From a virus, in IMG/VR virus record IMGVR_UViG_3300047550_006373, positions 1 through 64,000 of that record: a stretch of 64,000 nucleotides of DNA; one strand, given 5' to 3'. The notes beneath the pieces were generated by a model. That model did no database searches and was not told where the DNA came from. It saw only the letters and a program-made list of their open reading frames with translations. Within the stretch, counting starts at the first letter, position 1. The number at the start of each line of letters is the position of its first letter. Below are positions 25,867-36,616 of the stretch, one piece after another. Made by a program: the position numbers and the translations under genes.

Positions 25867-27363
25867 ATGATAAAAATAGTCAAAGCAGACAAAGACGCCT
25901 ACATTACCAACAAGGTAATTCGTGGTGAAAGAAAAAATAATTCAAACACGGGCGGATCTGGTACGCTTGACTTGTTCAAGATTTATGGTGCGTCTTTTTC
26001 AGGATCGTCTCCAAACACAGAACTTTCACGGATTCTAATTCACTTTGATATATCGTCTGTAAAATACTTGGCAAGCCAAGGGAAGCTGGATTTTGGTGAC
26101 AGCAGTTTTTGGTGTAAATTATACCTGAATGATGTATATGGCGGACAGACAACTCCTGTAAACTTCGACGTGAGCGTATTTCCGCTTTCTTCTTCTTTTA
26201 GTGAGGGTGTAGGAAAAGATATAACTTACTTTTCAGACTATGATTCATGCAACTGGATCTCTTCTTCTATGGGCGAGACTTGGGGTTCTGAGGGCTGCAG
26301 CTTGGCTTGCTTTGCAACAGGATCTGGCGATTACATAACAAGCTCGATTAGTCTTCCGAGCACTGAGGTGGTTCAAAGGTTCGTTGATGGGTCTGAAGAT
26401 CTCATAATAGATGTGACATCTATTATGTCTGCAACTCTGTCTGGAGAGCTGCCCGATAGCGGTCTTAGAATAAGTTTAAAAAATACTTTAGAGAACAATA
26501 ATCAGACTTATTTTGTCAAAAGATTCGCGTCACGTAGTGCTTACAGTGAATTAAAAAGACCAAAAATGGTGTTTGGGTTTGATGATTCTGTTTCGGACGA
26601 TACACAAAATTTGACATTTGATACAAACTGCAAGATAAATCTCTACAATTATGCAGGCGGATCTTTGACTGATATTCTATCAGGTAGCAGCTTAACTACA
26701 ATATCTGGTGAAAACTGTTTGCTTCTTAAGCTTTTAACAGAAGTATCTGGCGGGTCTTACGCCGCTGTCGTCACAGGTTCACAGCTTAAAAAGGGACAAA
26801 ATGCAGTGGATGGTGTGTATTCTGCAACGGTAAACTTGTCATCGAGCGATCCCGTTTTTAGCTCAAAGCTTTTACAGTCGAGCTCAATTGAATTCACACC
26901 AGTCTGGTCGTCTCTTGATAATACAGTCGGGTATTTGACAGGAAGCAAGATATATTTCAAAAAACCAGAAAGAAAATCGTCTGTAGATGCTAAGAAATTT
27001 GTGATTACAATCACAGACCTAAAAGATTCCTATGATATCACAGAAGAACAGCATGTCAGAGTAAACATATTTGATGAATCCAATCCCAAGATCAAATTGT
27101 CAAGACTTCCCGTAGAGTCTCCTCGATCAGTGATAAAAAGCGTTTTTTATCAAGTGAGAGATGCAGTATCGCAAGATGTGGTAATTCCTTTTGACGAAGA
27201 GAAGAATTCAACAAAAGTTTCAAGTGATTCCGACGGAATGTTTTTTGTTCTTGACATGTCGAACCTTTCCCGTGGAAGAACTTACAAAATAGACGTAATG
27301 ATATCTCATAACGGAATGAGAAGTACATTTCAAGACGTCTCAGGAATTTTCAAGATTGAATAG
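25867..27363 (+). CDS. Virion structural protein with DNRLRE-like domain
   Basis: A 498-residue protein. Residues 1 to about 235 resemble a DNRLRE (CBM96-like) carbohydrate-binding domain: an opening DAYITNKVIRGERKNNSNTG, then SRILIHFDISSV, which is the R-x-L-[IL]-x-F-D-[IL]-S strand of that family, and FDVSVFPLSSSFSEGVGKD later. The rest is beta-rich with no hits I can name. The Shine-Dalgarno AGGAAAAG directly precedes the ATG. It follows gp6 and probably belongs to the baseplate or proximal tail; the carbohydrate-binding fold hints at a surface position. Confidence 0.6.
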   Translation: MIKIVKADKDAYITNKVIRGERKNNSNTGGSGTLDLFKIYGASFSGSSPNTELSRILIHFDISSVKYLASQGKLDFGDSSFWCKLYLNDVYGGQTTPVNFDVSVFPLSSSFSEGVGKDITYFSDYDSCNWISSSMGETWGSEGCSLACFATGSGDYITSSISLPSTEVVQRFVDGSEDLIIDVTSIMSATLSGELPDSGLRISLKNTLENNNQTYFVKRFASRSAYSELKRPKMVFGFDDSVSDDTQNLTFDTNCKINLYNYAGGSLTDILSGSSLTTISGENCLLLKLLTEVSGGSYAAVVTGSQLKKGQNAVDGVYSATVNLSSSDPVFSSKLLQSSSIEFTPVWSSLDNTVGYLTGSKIYFKKPERKSSVDAKKFVITITDLKDSYDITEEQHVRVNIFDESNPKIKLSRLPVESPRSVIKSVFYQVRDAVSQDVVIPFDEEKNSTKVSSDSDGMFFVLDMSNLSRGRTYKIDVMISHNGMRSTFQDVSGIFKIE

Positions 27364-27380
27364 AGCATGAGGAGAAAAAA

Positions 27381-30300
27381 ATGACAACACGTTCCAACTC
27401 TCCTTTTGTTCCGTCTTTCTTAAAGAGTTCTACAAAAGAATCAAAACCAATACAGTTGAGTTATTCAGATTTTAATCTTTCCGACTCAAACAGTGATAGT
27501 CAAGATTCTTTCAAATATGATCCACTGGATTACCCTTTAAAAAGCACGCAGCAATTAAATCTAGACTGGTCAAAATTTGAAAATCATACGTTCTTCTCTT
27601 CAGCAGAGGTGAAAGTTAACGAAGCTTTCAACAAGATCATTAACAGCTATCCCTTTGACGGAACAAAAAAAGAAGTCGAACAATTTCTTGACTCTCTTAC
27701 TGGGTACGAAAAGTGGATTTTTGATTCTTTTCCATGCTGGTCTGGCGCATTACACTTTTCAGGTACACAAGTTGGAGAAGTTCCTTCATTAACAAGCGGA
27801 AATTGGATTTCTGTAAAGGACAAATCGGGTACTTTATTCCCTGAATTGTCAAAGAATAACACAGGCGAGACGGTCTTAAATCCAGACGAAGAAGCGTCTC
27901 TTTCAGTAGAATTTCTTTTATCTCTACCGACAATCACAAATGATACGCAAGTTATTTTTCAGAAATCATCATCTACCGACAACGGATTTACTTTTTATCT
28001 TCAGCCTTCTGCCGCTACAAACGTTGCAAATGCTGTCTTTTGTGTAACTTCTGGATCTGTGAGAAACAGTGTGTCTGCTCCTCTTGAAAAGGGAAGATAC
28101 AATCATATTTGTTTGATTTTAAACAAGCAAGACGCAAGAGAACACACGCTTCAATTTTTTGTCAATGAGAGGCTTGTGTCACAGAGCAGCGAGCTTTTGA
28201 GAATCAAGAAGCTTAATATTGATGATTCAAATTTTCTAATCGGATCAGGAAGTTCTTTTTATTCTACAAACTCTCTCATCACACCAACACAAACGCTAAG
28301 TGGATCACTCGATGAGTTTAGAGTTTTTCACTCCGTGAGAGATGAAAAGCTGCAAAAACTATATTCATCGAGAGGTCTGTATTCATCCCCAGACTTAAAG
28401 CTTTATTATAGATTTAATGAGCCATCAGGATCACTATCGCTAAGTGAAAACTCTTCAATAAATTCAATAGTTCTTGACAGCTCAGGAAATTCTCTTCATT
28501 CAAACATAAACAATTATAATCAGGGTCTACGGCTGGATGTTTCTTCCGATGAAAACAATCTGCTGGTGAATGAGAAAAAAGAATTTCAAAAGATACTATT
28601 CCCAGCACACTCAGAAATACTCAATTTTAATGCCAATCTTTTAGTATCGGCAAGTAATTTTGACAGAAGCAATCCAAACAATATTATAAAGCTAATACCT
28701 CAACACTATCTTTTGGAGGGTGCTTCTCAAGATGGATTTTCAAGCGTAGAAGGCAATGGTGGAGACCCATATGGAGGAGATGGAATACCAGGACAAGGAA
28801 AAAAGGGGTCTGTACAAATTATACTGTCTTTTCTTTACATCTGGGCTAAGTTCTTTGACGAATTAAAAGCGTACGTCGACGCCTTCGCGACGCTAAAGAC
28901 AGTCAGCTATGATGAAAAAGAAAGTGTACCTGACAATTTCTTGGAAGACATAGTCAGGCACTACGGATTCTATCTTCCGAAATTCTTTAACAATACGTCT
29001 GTGGAGCAATTTTCAGAAGGAGAGTCGATCGACGGCTTCACGAGTTATGAAACTCCTTTAAAAAAGATACAGTCGATTTTATTGAGAAGAGTGCTAATAA
29101 ACATGCCTGATATCATCAGATCAAAGGGCACTCAGCACAGCATAAGATCTTTCTTGAGATCAATAGGAATAGATCCTGACAATAGTCTCAAGATAAGGGA
29201 GTATGGTGGCCCTTCAATAAAGCAGATATCCGCTTCAAGAGAGAAACGAATTGAATCTTCTGCGATGGTGGATTTTTTAACTTCCTCGCTTGTCATGACT
29301 TCGCCTCTTTCGGCATCAAGAATAGAACCAGGATTCCCAGAGCCAGTAGGAAATTTTTATCTAGACGCTGGTGGCACTTCGGCTGGTACAAACTATAGAT
29401 GGGACGGATTGCTGACTTCAGGATCGTGGAACGTAGAAGGAATTTTTAAGATTCCGCCTCAAAATCTCGTCTCCGCGGGCGACCAAGTACAGTCTCTATT
29501 CAGAATGATTGTCACCGGTAGTAATTCAACTTCTCAGGTTGGTTTGATCACAAATGTTGTTGCAACTCAAAAATCAGACTATCCAAAACAATCTTCAAAG
29601 CTGCAGGTTTTTATCAGACCGGGTATGTCGACTTCATCTCCCGTGTTAACGCTAAGCCTTGACATGAGAGGAAAAGGAATTTTTGATGGAGATGTGTGGA
29701 ATGTTGCTCTAGGCTGTGAGAGAAATGATCAAATTGGATCAAATATTTCATCATCTTATTACCTGAGAGTGGGCAAGTGCGACGCAGGCCAATTATCTGA
29801 GACTTACGTTACATCTTCATATTTCTACGAACAAGTTTCAGGAGAAGGAAATGCATTCAGGACAGGATCTCTTGAGAATAATTCTCTCGGTCCAATTATT
29901 TCCATCGGAAAGAATCAAATTATTCCAAGCGGAATAGGCTATCTTTTCTTGAACGATACAATCAATGTCGATGATGAGGCAAGATTCACACAATTCTCAG
30001 GCAGAGCTGCAAATCTAAGATTCTGGTCGAAGTCTATGTCCATTGAAGAGTGGAAGGAGCACGTAAGAAATCCAAAATCGGTCGGAGTAAGTGATCCTCT
30101 AGTCAATTACAATTTTACAAAAAATTTGTCAGGATCATTCCAGAAATTGAGAATGGATACTCTTCAAAAACAACCAGAGAAAAATTCAAATAATACTGGA
30201 AACATACAGTTCCTAGACTTCAGTAAAAATAATCTGACAGCATCTGGCTCTGGTTTCGGAGCAGGCGGGAAAGTCTTGGTTGGAGAAATTCTCAATTATT

Positions 30301-30875
30301 CTTATCTTTCTCCTTACTTTGATGAGGCCGCAACTGAAGACAAGATAAGAATTAGAAGCTTTGAAGAAGTCAATAATCTTGATGAAAATCCCTGGTCGTT
30401 ACCTGCTCCAACATATCTTAGTGTAGAGAGATTTTTACAAGAGGAGCCCGAAGACGACTTGAGACTGTCAATAGAATTTTCGATGGTTGACTCACTCGAC
30501 AAAGACATTGTTTCAATGTTCTCCTCTTTTGACGTCTTAAATAATGCACTGGGATCTCCTGAGCTGATGTTCTCGCCTGATTATCCGGACCTCGATCGAC
30601 TCAGGGACGTCTATTTCAATAGATTGTCATCGAAGCCAGACTTCAGGAAATTTCTTGAATTCTACAGATGGTTCGACGTGTCAATCTCGTCATTTGTAGA
30701 GCAACTAATACCTAGCAAAACTCTTTACAAAGGTACGAACTATGTTGTTGAGTCTCACATGCTTGAGCGTCACAAAAACATTTATAGACACAGCGAAAAT
30801 TATATGGGAGACAGACAAGTAATCGAAGATAGTTTACTTGTACAGCAAATTGTCGGAAAGTTGAAGAAGTACTGA
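27381..30875 (+). CDS. Large baseplate/tail protein with LamG-like domain
   Basis: An 1164-residue virion protein. Residues about 172-345 form a LamG/concanavalin-like jelly roll: VIFQKSSSTDNGFTFYL, RYNHICLILNK, then LSGSLDEFRVFHSVRDEKL and LYYRFNEPSGS, in the order usual for that fold; a second looser copy may lie near residues 680-910 (WNVALGCERND, LRFWSKSMSIEEWKEH). Between them LINMPDIIRSKGTQHSIRSF (near residue 580) is a pattern typical of phage baseplate proteins, with the K-G-T-x-x-S-I helix. Length and place after gp6 recall gp7 of T4 (1032 residues), but I see no direct match. GAGGAG precedes the ATG. Confidence 0.6.
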   Translation: MTTRSNSPFVPSFLKSSTKESKPIQLSYSDFNLSDSNSDSQDSFKYDPLDYPLKSTQQLNLDWSKFENHTFFSSAEVKVNEAFNKIINSYPFDGTKKEVEQFLDSLTGYEKWIFDSFPCWSGALHFSGTQVGEVPSLTSGNWISVKDKSGTLFPELSKNNTGETVLNPDEEASLSVEFLLSLPTITNDTQVIFQKSSSTDNGFTFYLQPSAATNVANAVFCVTSGSVRNSVSAPLEKGRYNHICLILNKQDAREHTLQFFVNERLVSQSSELLRIKKLNIDDSNFLIGSGSSFYSTNSLITPTQTLSGSLDEFRVFHSVRDEKLQKLYSSRGLYSSPDLKLYYRFNEPSGSLSLSENSSINSIVLDSSGNSLHSNINNYNQGLRLDVSSDENNLLVNEKKEFQKILFPAHSEILNFNANLLVSASNFDRSNPNNIIKLIPQHYLLEGASQDGFSSVEGNGGDPYGGDGIPGQGKKGSVQIILSFLYIWAKFFDELKAYVDAFATLKTVSYDEKESVPDNFLEDIVRHYGFYLPKFFNNTSVEQFSEGESIDGFTSYETPLKKIQSILLRRVLINMPDIIRSKGTQHSIRSFLRSIGIDPDNSLKIREYGGPSIKQISASREKRIESSAMVDFLTSSLVMTSPLSASRIEPGFPEPVGNFYLDAGGTSAGTNYRWDGLLTSGSWNVEGIFKIPPQNLVSAGDQVQSLFRMIVTGSNSTSQVGLITNVVATQKSDYPKQSSKLQVFIRPGMSTSSPVLTLSLDMRGKGIFDGDVWNVALGCERNDQIGSNISSSYYLRVGKCDAGQLSETYVTSSYFYEQVSGEGNAFRTGSLENNSLGPIISIGKNQIIPSGIGYLFLNDTINVDDEARFTQFSGRAANLRFWSKSMSIEEWKEHVRNPKSVGVSDPLVNYNFTKNLSGSFQKLRMDTLQKQPEKNSNNTGNIQFLDFSKNNLTASGSGFGAGGKVLVGEILNYSYLSPYFDEAATEDKIRIRSFEEVNNLDENPWSLPAPTYLSVERFLQEEPEDDLRLSIEFSMVDSLDKDIVSMFSSFDVLNNALGSPELMFSPDYPDLDRLRDVYFNRLSSKPDFRKFLEFYRWFDVSISSFVEQLIPSKTLYKGTNYVVESHMLERHKNIYRHSENYMGDRQVIEDSLLVQQIVGKLKKY

Positions 30876-30878
30876 GCC

Positions 30879-32207
30879 ATGAGTCAAGAGGCAAGAAAAA
30901 TAGTCTTTATCAATATCGACAGTGATTCAAATTATTTTGACACAAAAGAGCAGGTCAAAATAAGGCAAACGAATTACTTCGTAGAAACGACATCGGCGTC
31001 GAGAATCTCTGGCTCTAATTCTGTCGCTGGTTTGATGTCAAGAAAAAGAATTGTAAAGGACGACATCGTAAACAATTCAGATTCATACTTGACGAGCTCA
31101 ACTTCCATAGATTCAAGCGGAAATCAAAGAAAGATACTGTCTTCTACTAACGACTACCTCATTTCATCGAGTATTGATGCATATAGGAACGGAGTAGAGA
31201 TAACTCAAGAAAAACACTGGACTGCTGGAACGGCAAAGATAACAGCAGGAACTCCCGGACACATCTATGAGTCTCTTAGATACGGATACACAGACCTCGA
31301 CATACAATCACCAGATTCTTACTACGAGGTCAATGTATTCAACCCAGTTTCTTTCGTAGAATCAGGAGAAAATTTTACCTATCCAATAATAACTTCTAAC
31401 AGCAATGAGTCAGAGAACTATGTTCTGAATGGAATAATTGAACCGTTTCCTATTAGATCAGTAATATCTCAATTCTCAATTAACTTTCCTTTTGAGCCTC
31501 ACTCAACAAAAGCCGAATTTGGCTGCGGTAACACAGATTCTCATTTTTCTTCTGATCAAGTTCTTTCAGTGGACTATTCTCTTCCCACAAGACAAAACAA
31601 AACGCCTTTTCTCGATGCAGTCGATTTGATGGGAATTTCAACCGGAGACGGATCAGGCGTTGTAATTGGACCATCTATAGGCTACATCTCCAACGACAAG
31701 AACGTCGTTCCTTTCTTTGAGGACATAGTCTATTCGAGGGGAGAAAAATATAGCTCAACGTATTCTTCTGACTTTGTCGATGCATTAAATCAGCTTCCTG
31801 TCGGAGGAACAACTTACATTACATCAAAAGAAAAATCTGCGACTTGTGGTACTGATTACGATCAGACAATTAGAGGCACAGAATCAATAGCTTTTGGAAA
31901 TTATTTGAGAAGCAATTTTAGAAAACAAAATAAGTCCATCATAACAATAAGAGACGAATCTTCTTTTATTTCGTCAGATTCTCAATTCAACGATTTAAAG
32001 ACAGTAACCTGTAATCAGCAATCAATTGAGTATCCTTCGATGATACCTTCTGCCTTATTGACTTCTTCAATTCAAGTCCTTTCAAAGTCGTCAGCTGAAA
32101 TATGCACAATTAATGGAATTCGAGTAGAAAGAACAATCAAGCCAGGAATGTTTGATTCTTCTCTAAAAGATAGTATTATTCTAACTGAAAGATTGATGAA
32201 TTCATGA
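30879..32207 (+). CDS. Virion structural protein, unknown
   Basis: A 442-residue protein I do not recognise. It is beta-rich, with many Ser, Thr, Asn and short strands, and no catalytic motif, signal peptide or membrane helix. The composition is like that of the neighbouring tail proteins. It starts three bases after the LamG protein's stop and ends 4 bases into the next gene, so it is one of five virion genes made as a block. A role in the baseplate periphery or as adaptor for fibres is likely from its place only. Confidence 0.55.
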   Translation: MSQEARKIVFINIDSDSNYFDTKEQVKIRQTNYFVETTSASRISGSNSVAGLMSRKRIVKDDIVNNSDSYLTSSTSIDSSGNQRKILSSTNDYLISSSIDAYRNGVEITQEKHWTAGTAKITAGTPGHIYESLRYGYTDLDIQSPDSYYEVNVFNPVSFVESGENFTYPIITSNSNESENYVLNGIIEPFPIRSVISQFSINFPFEPHSTKAEFGCGNTDSHFSSDQVLSVDYSLPTRQNKTPFLDAVDLMGISTGDGSGVVIGPSIGYISNDKNVVPFFEDIVYSRGEKYSSTYSSDFVDALNQLPVGGTTYITSKEKSATCGTDYDQTIRGTESIAFGNYLRSNFRKQNKSIITIRDESSFISSDSQFNDLKTVTCNQQSIEYPSMIPSALLTSSIQVLSKSSAEICTINGIRVERTIKPGMFDSSLKDSIILTERLMNS

Positions 32208-34045
32208 AGCCTTTTTCTGAGGATGCAAGATTTGAACAAGGAAAAAATAATGATCCTTTCTATTCGACAGGCTCTGTTGGATCAATAGGAGAAAATCCCG
32301 GTAGTTTCTCAAGGTCTCTCTTCGGTAAGGAGCAAATTAAAGTATCATTTGGAGTGAAGATAAAAACTTCGATGCTTCCCAACAGCTGTAGCATTTATTA
32401 TTTTAACAAAGTGTCTGGTGAGTGGAGAATTCCCTCAAGAGCCTTGGGTGACCATGTTGGCCCCTTCGACAAATTTGCTATAGGCACTGTTTGGAGTCCT
32501 GCATCTGGTTCTACAGGTGCAGGTTTCACAAGAGGCTCCACGATAATAGAAGACGCAAAATGTTTCGACGCATATGGCAGACTGGTTTCGTCTGGTAGTT
32601 TGGATATCAACAGACAAGTCACCGAGAGCGATAACCGAGGTCTTGGCAACAGCAATGGTTCTTCTAAATACATTGGCTCGTCGGTGTCAGGAAACAGATT
32701 TGTCGATTATCAGTTTCGACGTGGTGCAAGTGTCATTGAAGCACTGCTTGAAGATTTTCCAAAGTCGGTACAGCGATCACAGTTGTATGATGCTACAGAC
32801 AATGAAACCTTTGAACTTAACATAGACAGACCATTTTTGATGGAAAAAGCAGTATTTGAAATACCATTCTGCCTAGGTCAAACATGGTTTCAAGACAGGA
32901 CTGTAACAACGTTCGCCGCGGCGACAGGAACATATACCCCTACGAATACACCGATCAATCTTTATACCCATGCTGACTCAGGTGGTCCTGCTTTGACCGT
33001 GTCTCTCTTTTGTCAAAAAAAGTATGGACAGGAGAATATAAGAGATTTAATTGCAAAAGGAACCATAACTCACTTTGACGACTCAAAATTGACAGCAATT
33101 GCAAGACGTTTGCCGTTGGGACTCGCTGAAAGAGGTGCTTATGGAGTTGCAGTCGAGCCGTATGGAATAAGGAATCCAAACGCCGTCGTTTATCAGCCTG
33201 CTCCAAACTCTCCATTTACTGGTTCTGTTGCAGTAAAAACGACTGCAAGCATATCGAACGGTGTGAACGCAGCATCATTTGGCATATGGTTCATGACTTC
33301 AAGTTTACCAAATGCTGCAGTCGATGCCTATAAACAGCCTGGATATGAAGTTTATTACTTGCGTGAAGTTTTATCAAAATATGCTGAGCTTATAAAATTT
33401 CCTGAAGACTATGGAAAAACTAAGCTTACTTTGTCTTCTTTTGCTCAACTAGGGGCTTCTTTGGCTTCTTCTTTGGACACGTTCGGAAGAGGTATGACAG
33501 GATTTTCTCCAAGTGGAGGTTCGATATTTGGAGGAGAATACGCAACTAGTCAAGCGTTCAGTAAAACAGGGGATCCAATCATATCAAATCCCTATTACTC
33601 AGACAACTCCACAGCGACAGAAAGAGCTGCAGCTTTCAATAAACTGGATATATTTTTCAATCAACTCGACATTGATATGCAAAGTTATGTGCCAAATTAC
33701 AATGGAGTTCCGGCAAATACTCCATATCCTGGTGTATTCACACCCCAGGCATGGATTTACAACGTTTATCCAGCAGAAGTCTTCACAACTTCTAAAGATT
33801 CACCGTACTTATTAAACCCAGGTGATAAGCTGGTTTTGGCCATTTCCAAGACAAGACCTGCAATTTCTGCTAGCGGCCATGACATCAAGAGTGCGGCGGA
33901 TGTGAATATAGGTAAAAGTGTTTTAACTAAATTAATTCCTGTCACTGGATCAGTTTCTGGTCATGATGTGACTTTAAATACAGGCAGCATCAACATGACG
34001 TTCTACGGTTCCTACGTAAGAGCGGGTGATAGTTACACACCATGA
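32204..34045 (+). CDS. Virion structural protein, unknown
   Basis: A 613-residue protein with many glycine-serine turns and beta-strand patterns (KVSFGVKIKTSMLPNSCSIY, RRGASVIEALLEDFPKSVQR). I see no family-defining motif. It shares with the next gene and the one before the phrasing TGSV/GSVTG and small repeats around Ser-Gly, which suggests a common origin of these outer tail proteins. Translation is coupled on both sides by 4-base overlaps. Outer baseplate or short-fibre attachment is the most likely place. Confidence 0.55.
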   Translation: MKPFSEDARFEQGKNNDPFYSTGSVGSIGENPGSFSRSLFGKEQIKVSFGVKIKTSMLPNSCSIYYFNKVSGEWRIPSRALGDHVGPFDKFAIGTVWSPASGSTGAGFTRGSTIIEDAKCFDAYGRLVSSGSLDINRQVTESDNRGLGNSNGSSKYIGSSVSGNRFVDYQFRRGASVIEALLEDFPKSVQRSQLYDATDNETFELNIDRPFLMEKAVFEIPFCLGQTWFQDRTVTTFAAATGTYTPTNTPINLYTHADSGGPALTVSLFCQKKYGQENIRDLIAKGTITHFDDSKLTAIARRLPLGLAERGAYGVAVEPYGIRNPNAVVYQPAPNSPFTGSVAVKTTASISNGVNAASFGIWFMTSSLPNAAVDAYKQPGYEVYYLREVLSKYAELIKFPEDYGKTKLTLSSFAQLGASLASSLDTFGRGMTGFSPSGGSIFGGEYATSQAFSKTGDPIISNPYYSDNSTATERAAAFNKLDIFFNQLDIDMQSYVPNYNGVPANTPYPGVFTPQAWIYNVYPAEVFTTSKDSPYLLNPGDKLVLAISKTRPAISASGHDIKSAADVNIGKSVLTKLIPVTGSVSGHDVTLNTGSINMTFYGSYVRAGDSYTP

Positions 34046-36615
34046 GCAACGAACAATTCTTCACTGACGTAGTCAAGGATGTCATTGGCAATGACCCAGT
34101 CGTCGATCAGTTTGACACGTATTATGAAGCGTCCTTCTACGGGACGATGCAAGATGACTTCGTGACGGGCTCGATAATATCTGAGATCATATCAGACTAC
34201 ACTAAGTCCAAATCAGGTGGAAAAGACAGAATTTTCGTAACGGGATCTCGAGGAAAACTTTTTAGTAAATACTATGCAGAATCCTTCCCGGCGCTCAATT
34301 CGACATACGGCTCAGATGCAGTTAGACTTGTTCCTAGCCTTGCCTATAGACTTGTTCCGTGGCACGAAAAAACATCAACGACAGCGTATAGAATAAATCA
34401 ACATTTTGACCCTAATGAAAGATACTACGACTCTTGCTTGCCAAACATATCGGAGTGCCTAGGCTTAGAAGGATCAAGAGTTTGGACGAGCCAGAATTCT
34501 GAGCACAGCGTTCTTTCACCTTACGGATCTGTCGTAACAGGTAGCGCAGGTTATCTCATTTTTAATTCTATTCCGCAAGATAGAACGCAGGACGGCTATG
34601 ATACTGATCCGACGCTTAACAACGATTGGACTTGGTCTTTTCCTTTCGAAGCAAAGTATAAACCGGGCAATAGATTCGTGGGATTTGATAAGTCTTTAGG
34701 CTTGAAAGCCAATCTTTCTGCAAGACTTCCGCTATATGACAAGAGAGAAAGAGAATTCAAAAGTTTCGACTCAAGCACCAATGACTCGGATACGACCCCT
34801 GTCGAGCTCGTTGAGCTTAATAAAGTTTTGAAGGTTGAGAATTTCTTTCCTCTTCTCCCGGGATATAACGAAAATGTGAGAAATTCACTTCGAACAAAGT
34901 CTAACATTGAAGGAGCTCTGGGTACGGGCAAGATAAGACCGGGATGGTACGGACCAGAAACAGGAGAAGAGTGGTCTTATAAGCGAGTTGCTGACAAGTC
35001 TTACGGCTATTCTCTTCTAGTTCCAGGCGATGTCAATCTCTCAAAATTTTCTGACAGAGAGTTTCTTTCAACTTATGTGAATGCAGAAGCGGGATCGATG
35101 CTGTTGACTCAATCGATGGGAACTGATGATAACATAAAATTTCTATTCGGATTTGGAGATGTCAACAACGTAACGTACGGAAAGAGATCTTTTGATTCAA
35201 CGAAATATATTTCGTCATACAAACTCGATCTTGAAGACATAGCTGACGGAACAAAACCTCACCAATTTTCAGCTTATGACTCAGACGGTCTCAAAGTTAA
35301 TTGGTCTTTTAATCCTTACAATCTTTCAGATTCAAATTATCACAATGTGTGGTGTGTTGCAAGCAAGCAAGCAACCGCAGGCGGATACAACATAGTGAGC
35401 GGATCATCTATTACTTCAAGTATAGGATGGATTCCGTCCACCGGTGGCAATAAGGTGATTGTTTCAAATACGTCTGTCGATTATAACGGAACGATGGATA
35501 ATTCAGGAGATGCACTGTCTATAATCATAGTCGATATTACATCTTCTTACCCGTGGAACTTTAGCTACGATAGAGCGATAGCAGGCCAGAAAGATTACGG
35601 AAGTTTTGCTACTTATTTTGCAGCATACCCGGGACAGACTTCTCATGTTCTCGCGGCGAACGGCGGCAAGCCAGGTCTAGGACAGTTGTCAATACCTAAC
35701 AACTACATCGATTATTTAGAACCAAACATTATTGATGCACCTTTTGACACATTCGTCACCATGTCTCTGTATGATTTTAAAGAAAAATATTATCAGTCAC
35801 AAGGCGACGGTGCATACCCAGCTTCACCGCTTGGCGATTACATATTAGACGCAGGCGAATATAGGCTTGTCTTTCAATATAACTTTACCGACGCTCCAAT
35901 CACCGAACCTCAATCTGCTGCACTTGACAACTTTGAGATCTTTACGTACAGAGAAGAGTCATTTCCTGTCATCAGTAACAGCAGAATAGGTGGAAATAAT
36001 TACCCTAAATTCAAAGGGTATAGAACAGACGACAGATTAAATCCAATTCTTTCTGGAACGTCTGCCTTTAATAGCGAATACTTGATATCTGGTTCCGCTG
36101 CAACTTCAAAGTCTGTGGTGTTTGGTGTCTCTCCTGAAATCAGGGGTTGGAAATATGGCCTCTACAGTGGTCTCCCATCAAACTCAAAAGCGATATTTAG
36201 AAGAGATAAATACGGACAGTTCAGGGACATGCTCGAGCAAAGGCCCTACACAAAGTTTGTGAACGTAAATTCATCTGTTGTTGACGACGACGCGATGACT
36301 AACAACAACTTCGACAATCAGACAGAATCAAAATTGACCATCTTGAAGCAGATCACGAGCACAGGACCCGCCGTGGCAGAAGTCAATTTCGTACGTCAGC
36401 GCTACAAGAAAGACGAAAGAGGAATTGGATACATTTACAACGAAAAGGTCGATCCTCGTCTGACAATATCACAAAATATGAGCCCAGAAGTCACTTCTTC
36501 TCTTCCGTATTTTGATGGCGACGCAAAACTTAGACAAGAAGAAGATCTGTTATTAATTACTGATGCAACACTCACGTCGTTGCAATTCGGACCAGGCGGA
36601 CTGACGGTAACTTAA
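34042..36615 (+). CDS. Virion structural protein, unknown
   Basis: An 857-residue protein rich in aromatic and acidic residues, with runs such as [20 protein letters not shown] and [20 protein letters not shown]. There is no signal peptide and no enzyme motif. Its place just before the three giant fibre genes and its size suggest that it forms part of the fibre-bearing edge of the baseplate, perhaps the socket for the first fibre. It ends one base before the start of the collagen-bearing fibre gene. Unknown family. Confidence 0.55.
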   Translation: MSNEQFFTDVVKDVIGNDPVVDQFDTYYEASFYGTMQDDFVTGSIISEIISDYTKSKSGGKDRIFVTGSRGKLFSKYYAESFPALNSTYGSDAVRLVPSLAYRLVPWHEKTSTTAYRINQHFDPNERYYDSCLPNISECLGLEGSRVWTSQNSEHSVLSPYGSVVTGSAGYLIFNSIPQDRTQDGYDTDPTLNNDWTWSFPFEAKYKPGNRFVGFDKSLGLKANLSARLPLYDKREREFKSFDSSTNDSDTTPVELVELNKVLKVENFFPLLPGYNENVRNSLRTKSNIEGALGTGKIRPGWYGPETGEEWSYKRVADKSYGYSLLVPGDVNLSKFSDREFLSTYVNAEAGSMLLTQSMGTDDNIKFLFGFGDVNNVTYGKRSFDSTKYISSYKLDLEDIADGTKPHQFSAYDSDGLKVNWSFNPYNLSDSNYHNVWCVASKQATAGGYNIVSGSSITSSIGWIPSTGGNKVIVSNTSVDYNGTMDNSGDALSIIIVDITSSYPWNFSYDRAIAGQKDYGSFATYFAAYPGQTSHVLAANGGKPGLGQLSIPNNYIDYLEPNIIDAPFDTFVTMSLYDFKEKYYQSQGDGAYPASPLGDYILDAGEYRLVFQYNFTDAPITEPQSAALDNFEIFTYREESFPVISNSRIGGNNYPKFKGYRTDDRLNPILSGTSAFNSEYLISGSAATSKSVVFGVSPEIRGWKYGLYSGLPSNSKAIFRRDKYGQFRDMLEQRPYTKFVNVNSSVVDDDAMTNNNFDNQTESKLTILKQITSTGPAVAEVNFVRQRYKKDERGIGYIYNEKVDPRLTISQNMSPEVTSSLPYFDGDAKLRQEEDLLLITDATLTSLQFGPGGLTVT

Positions 36616-36616
36616 T

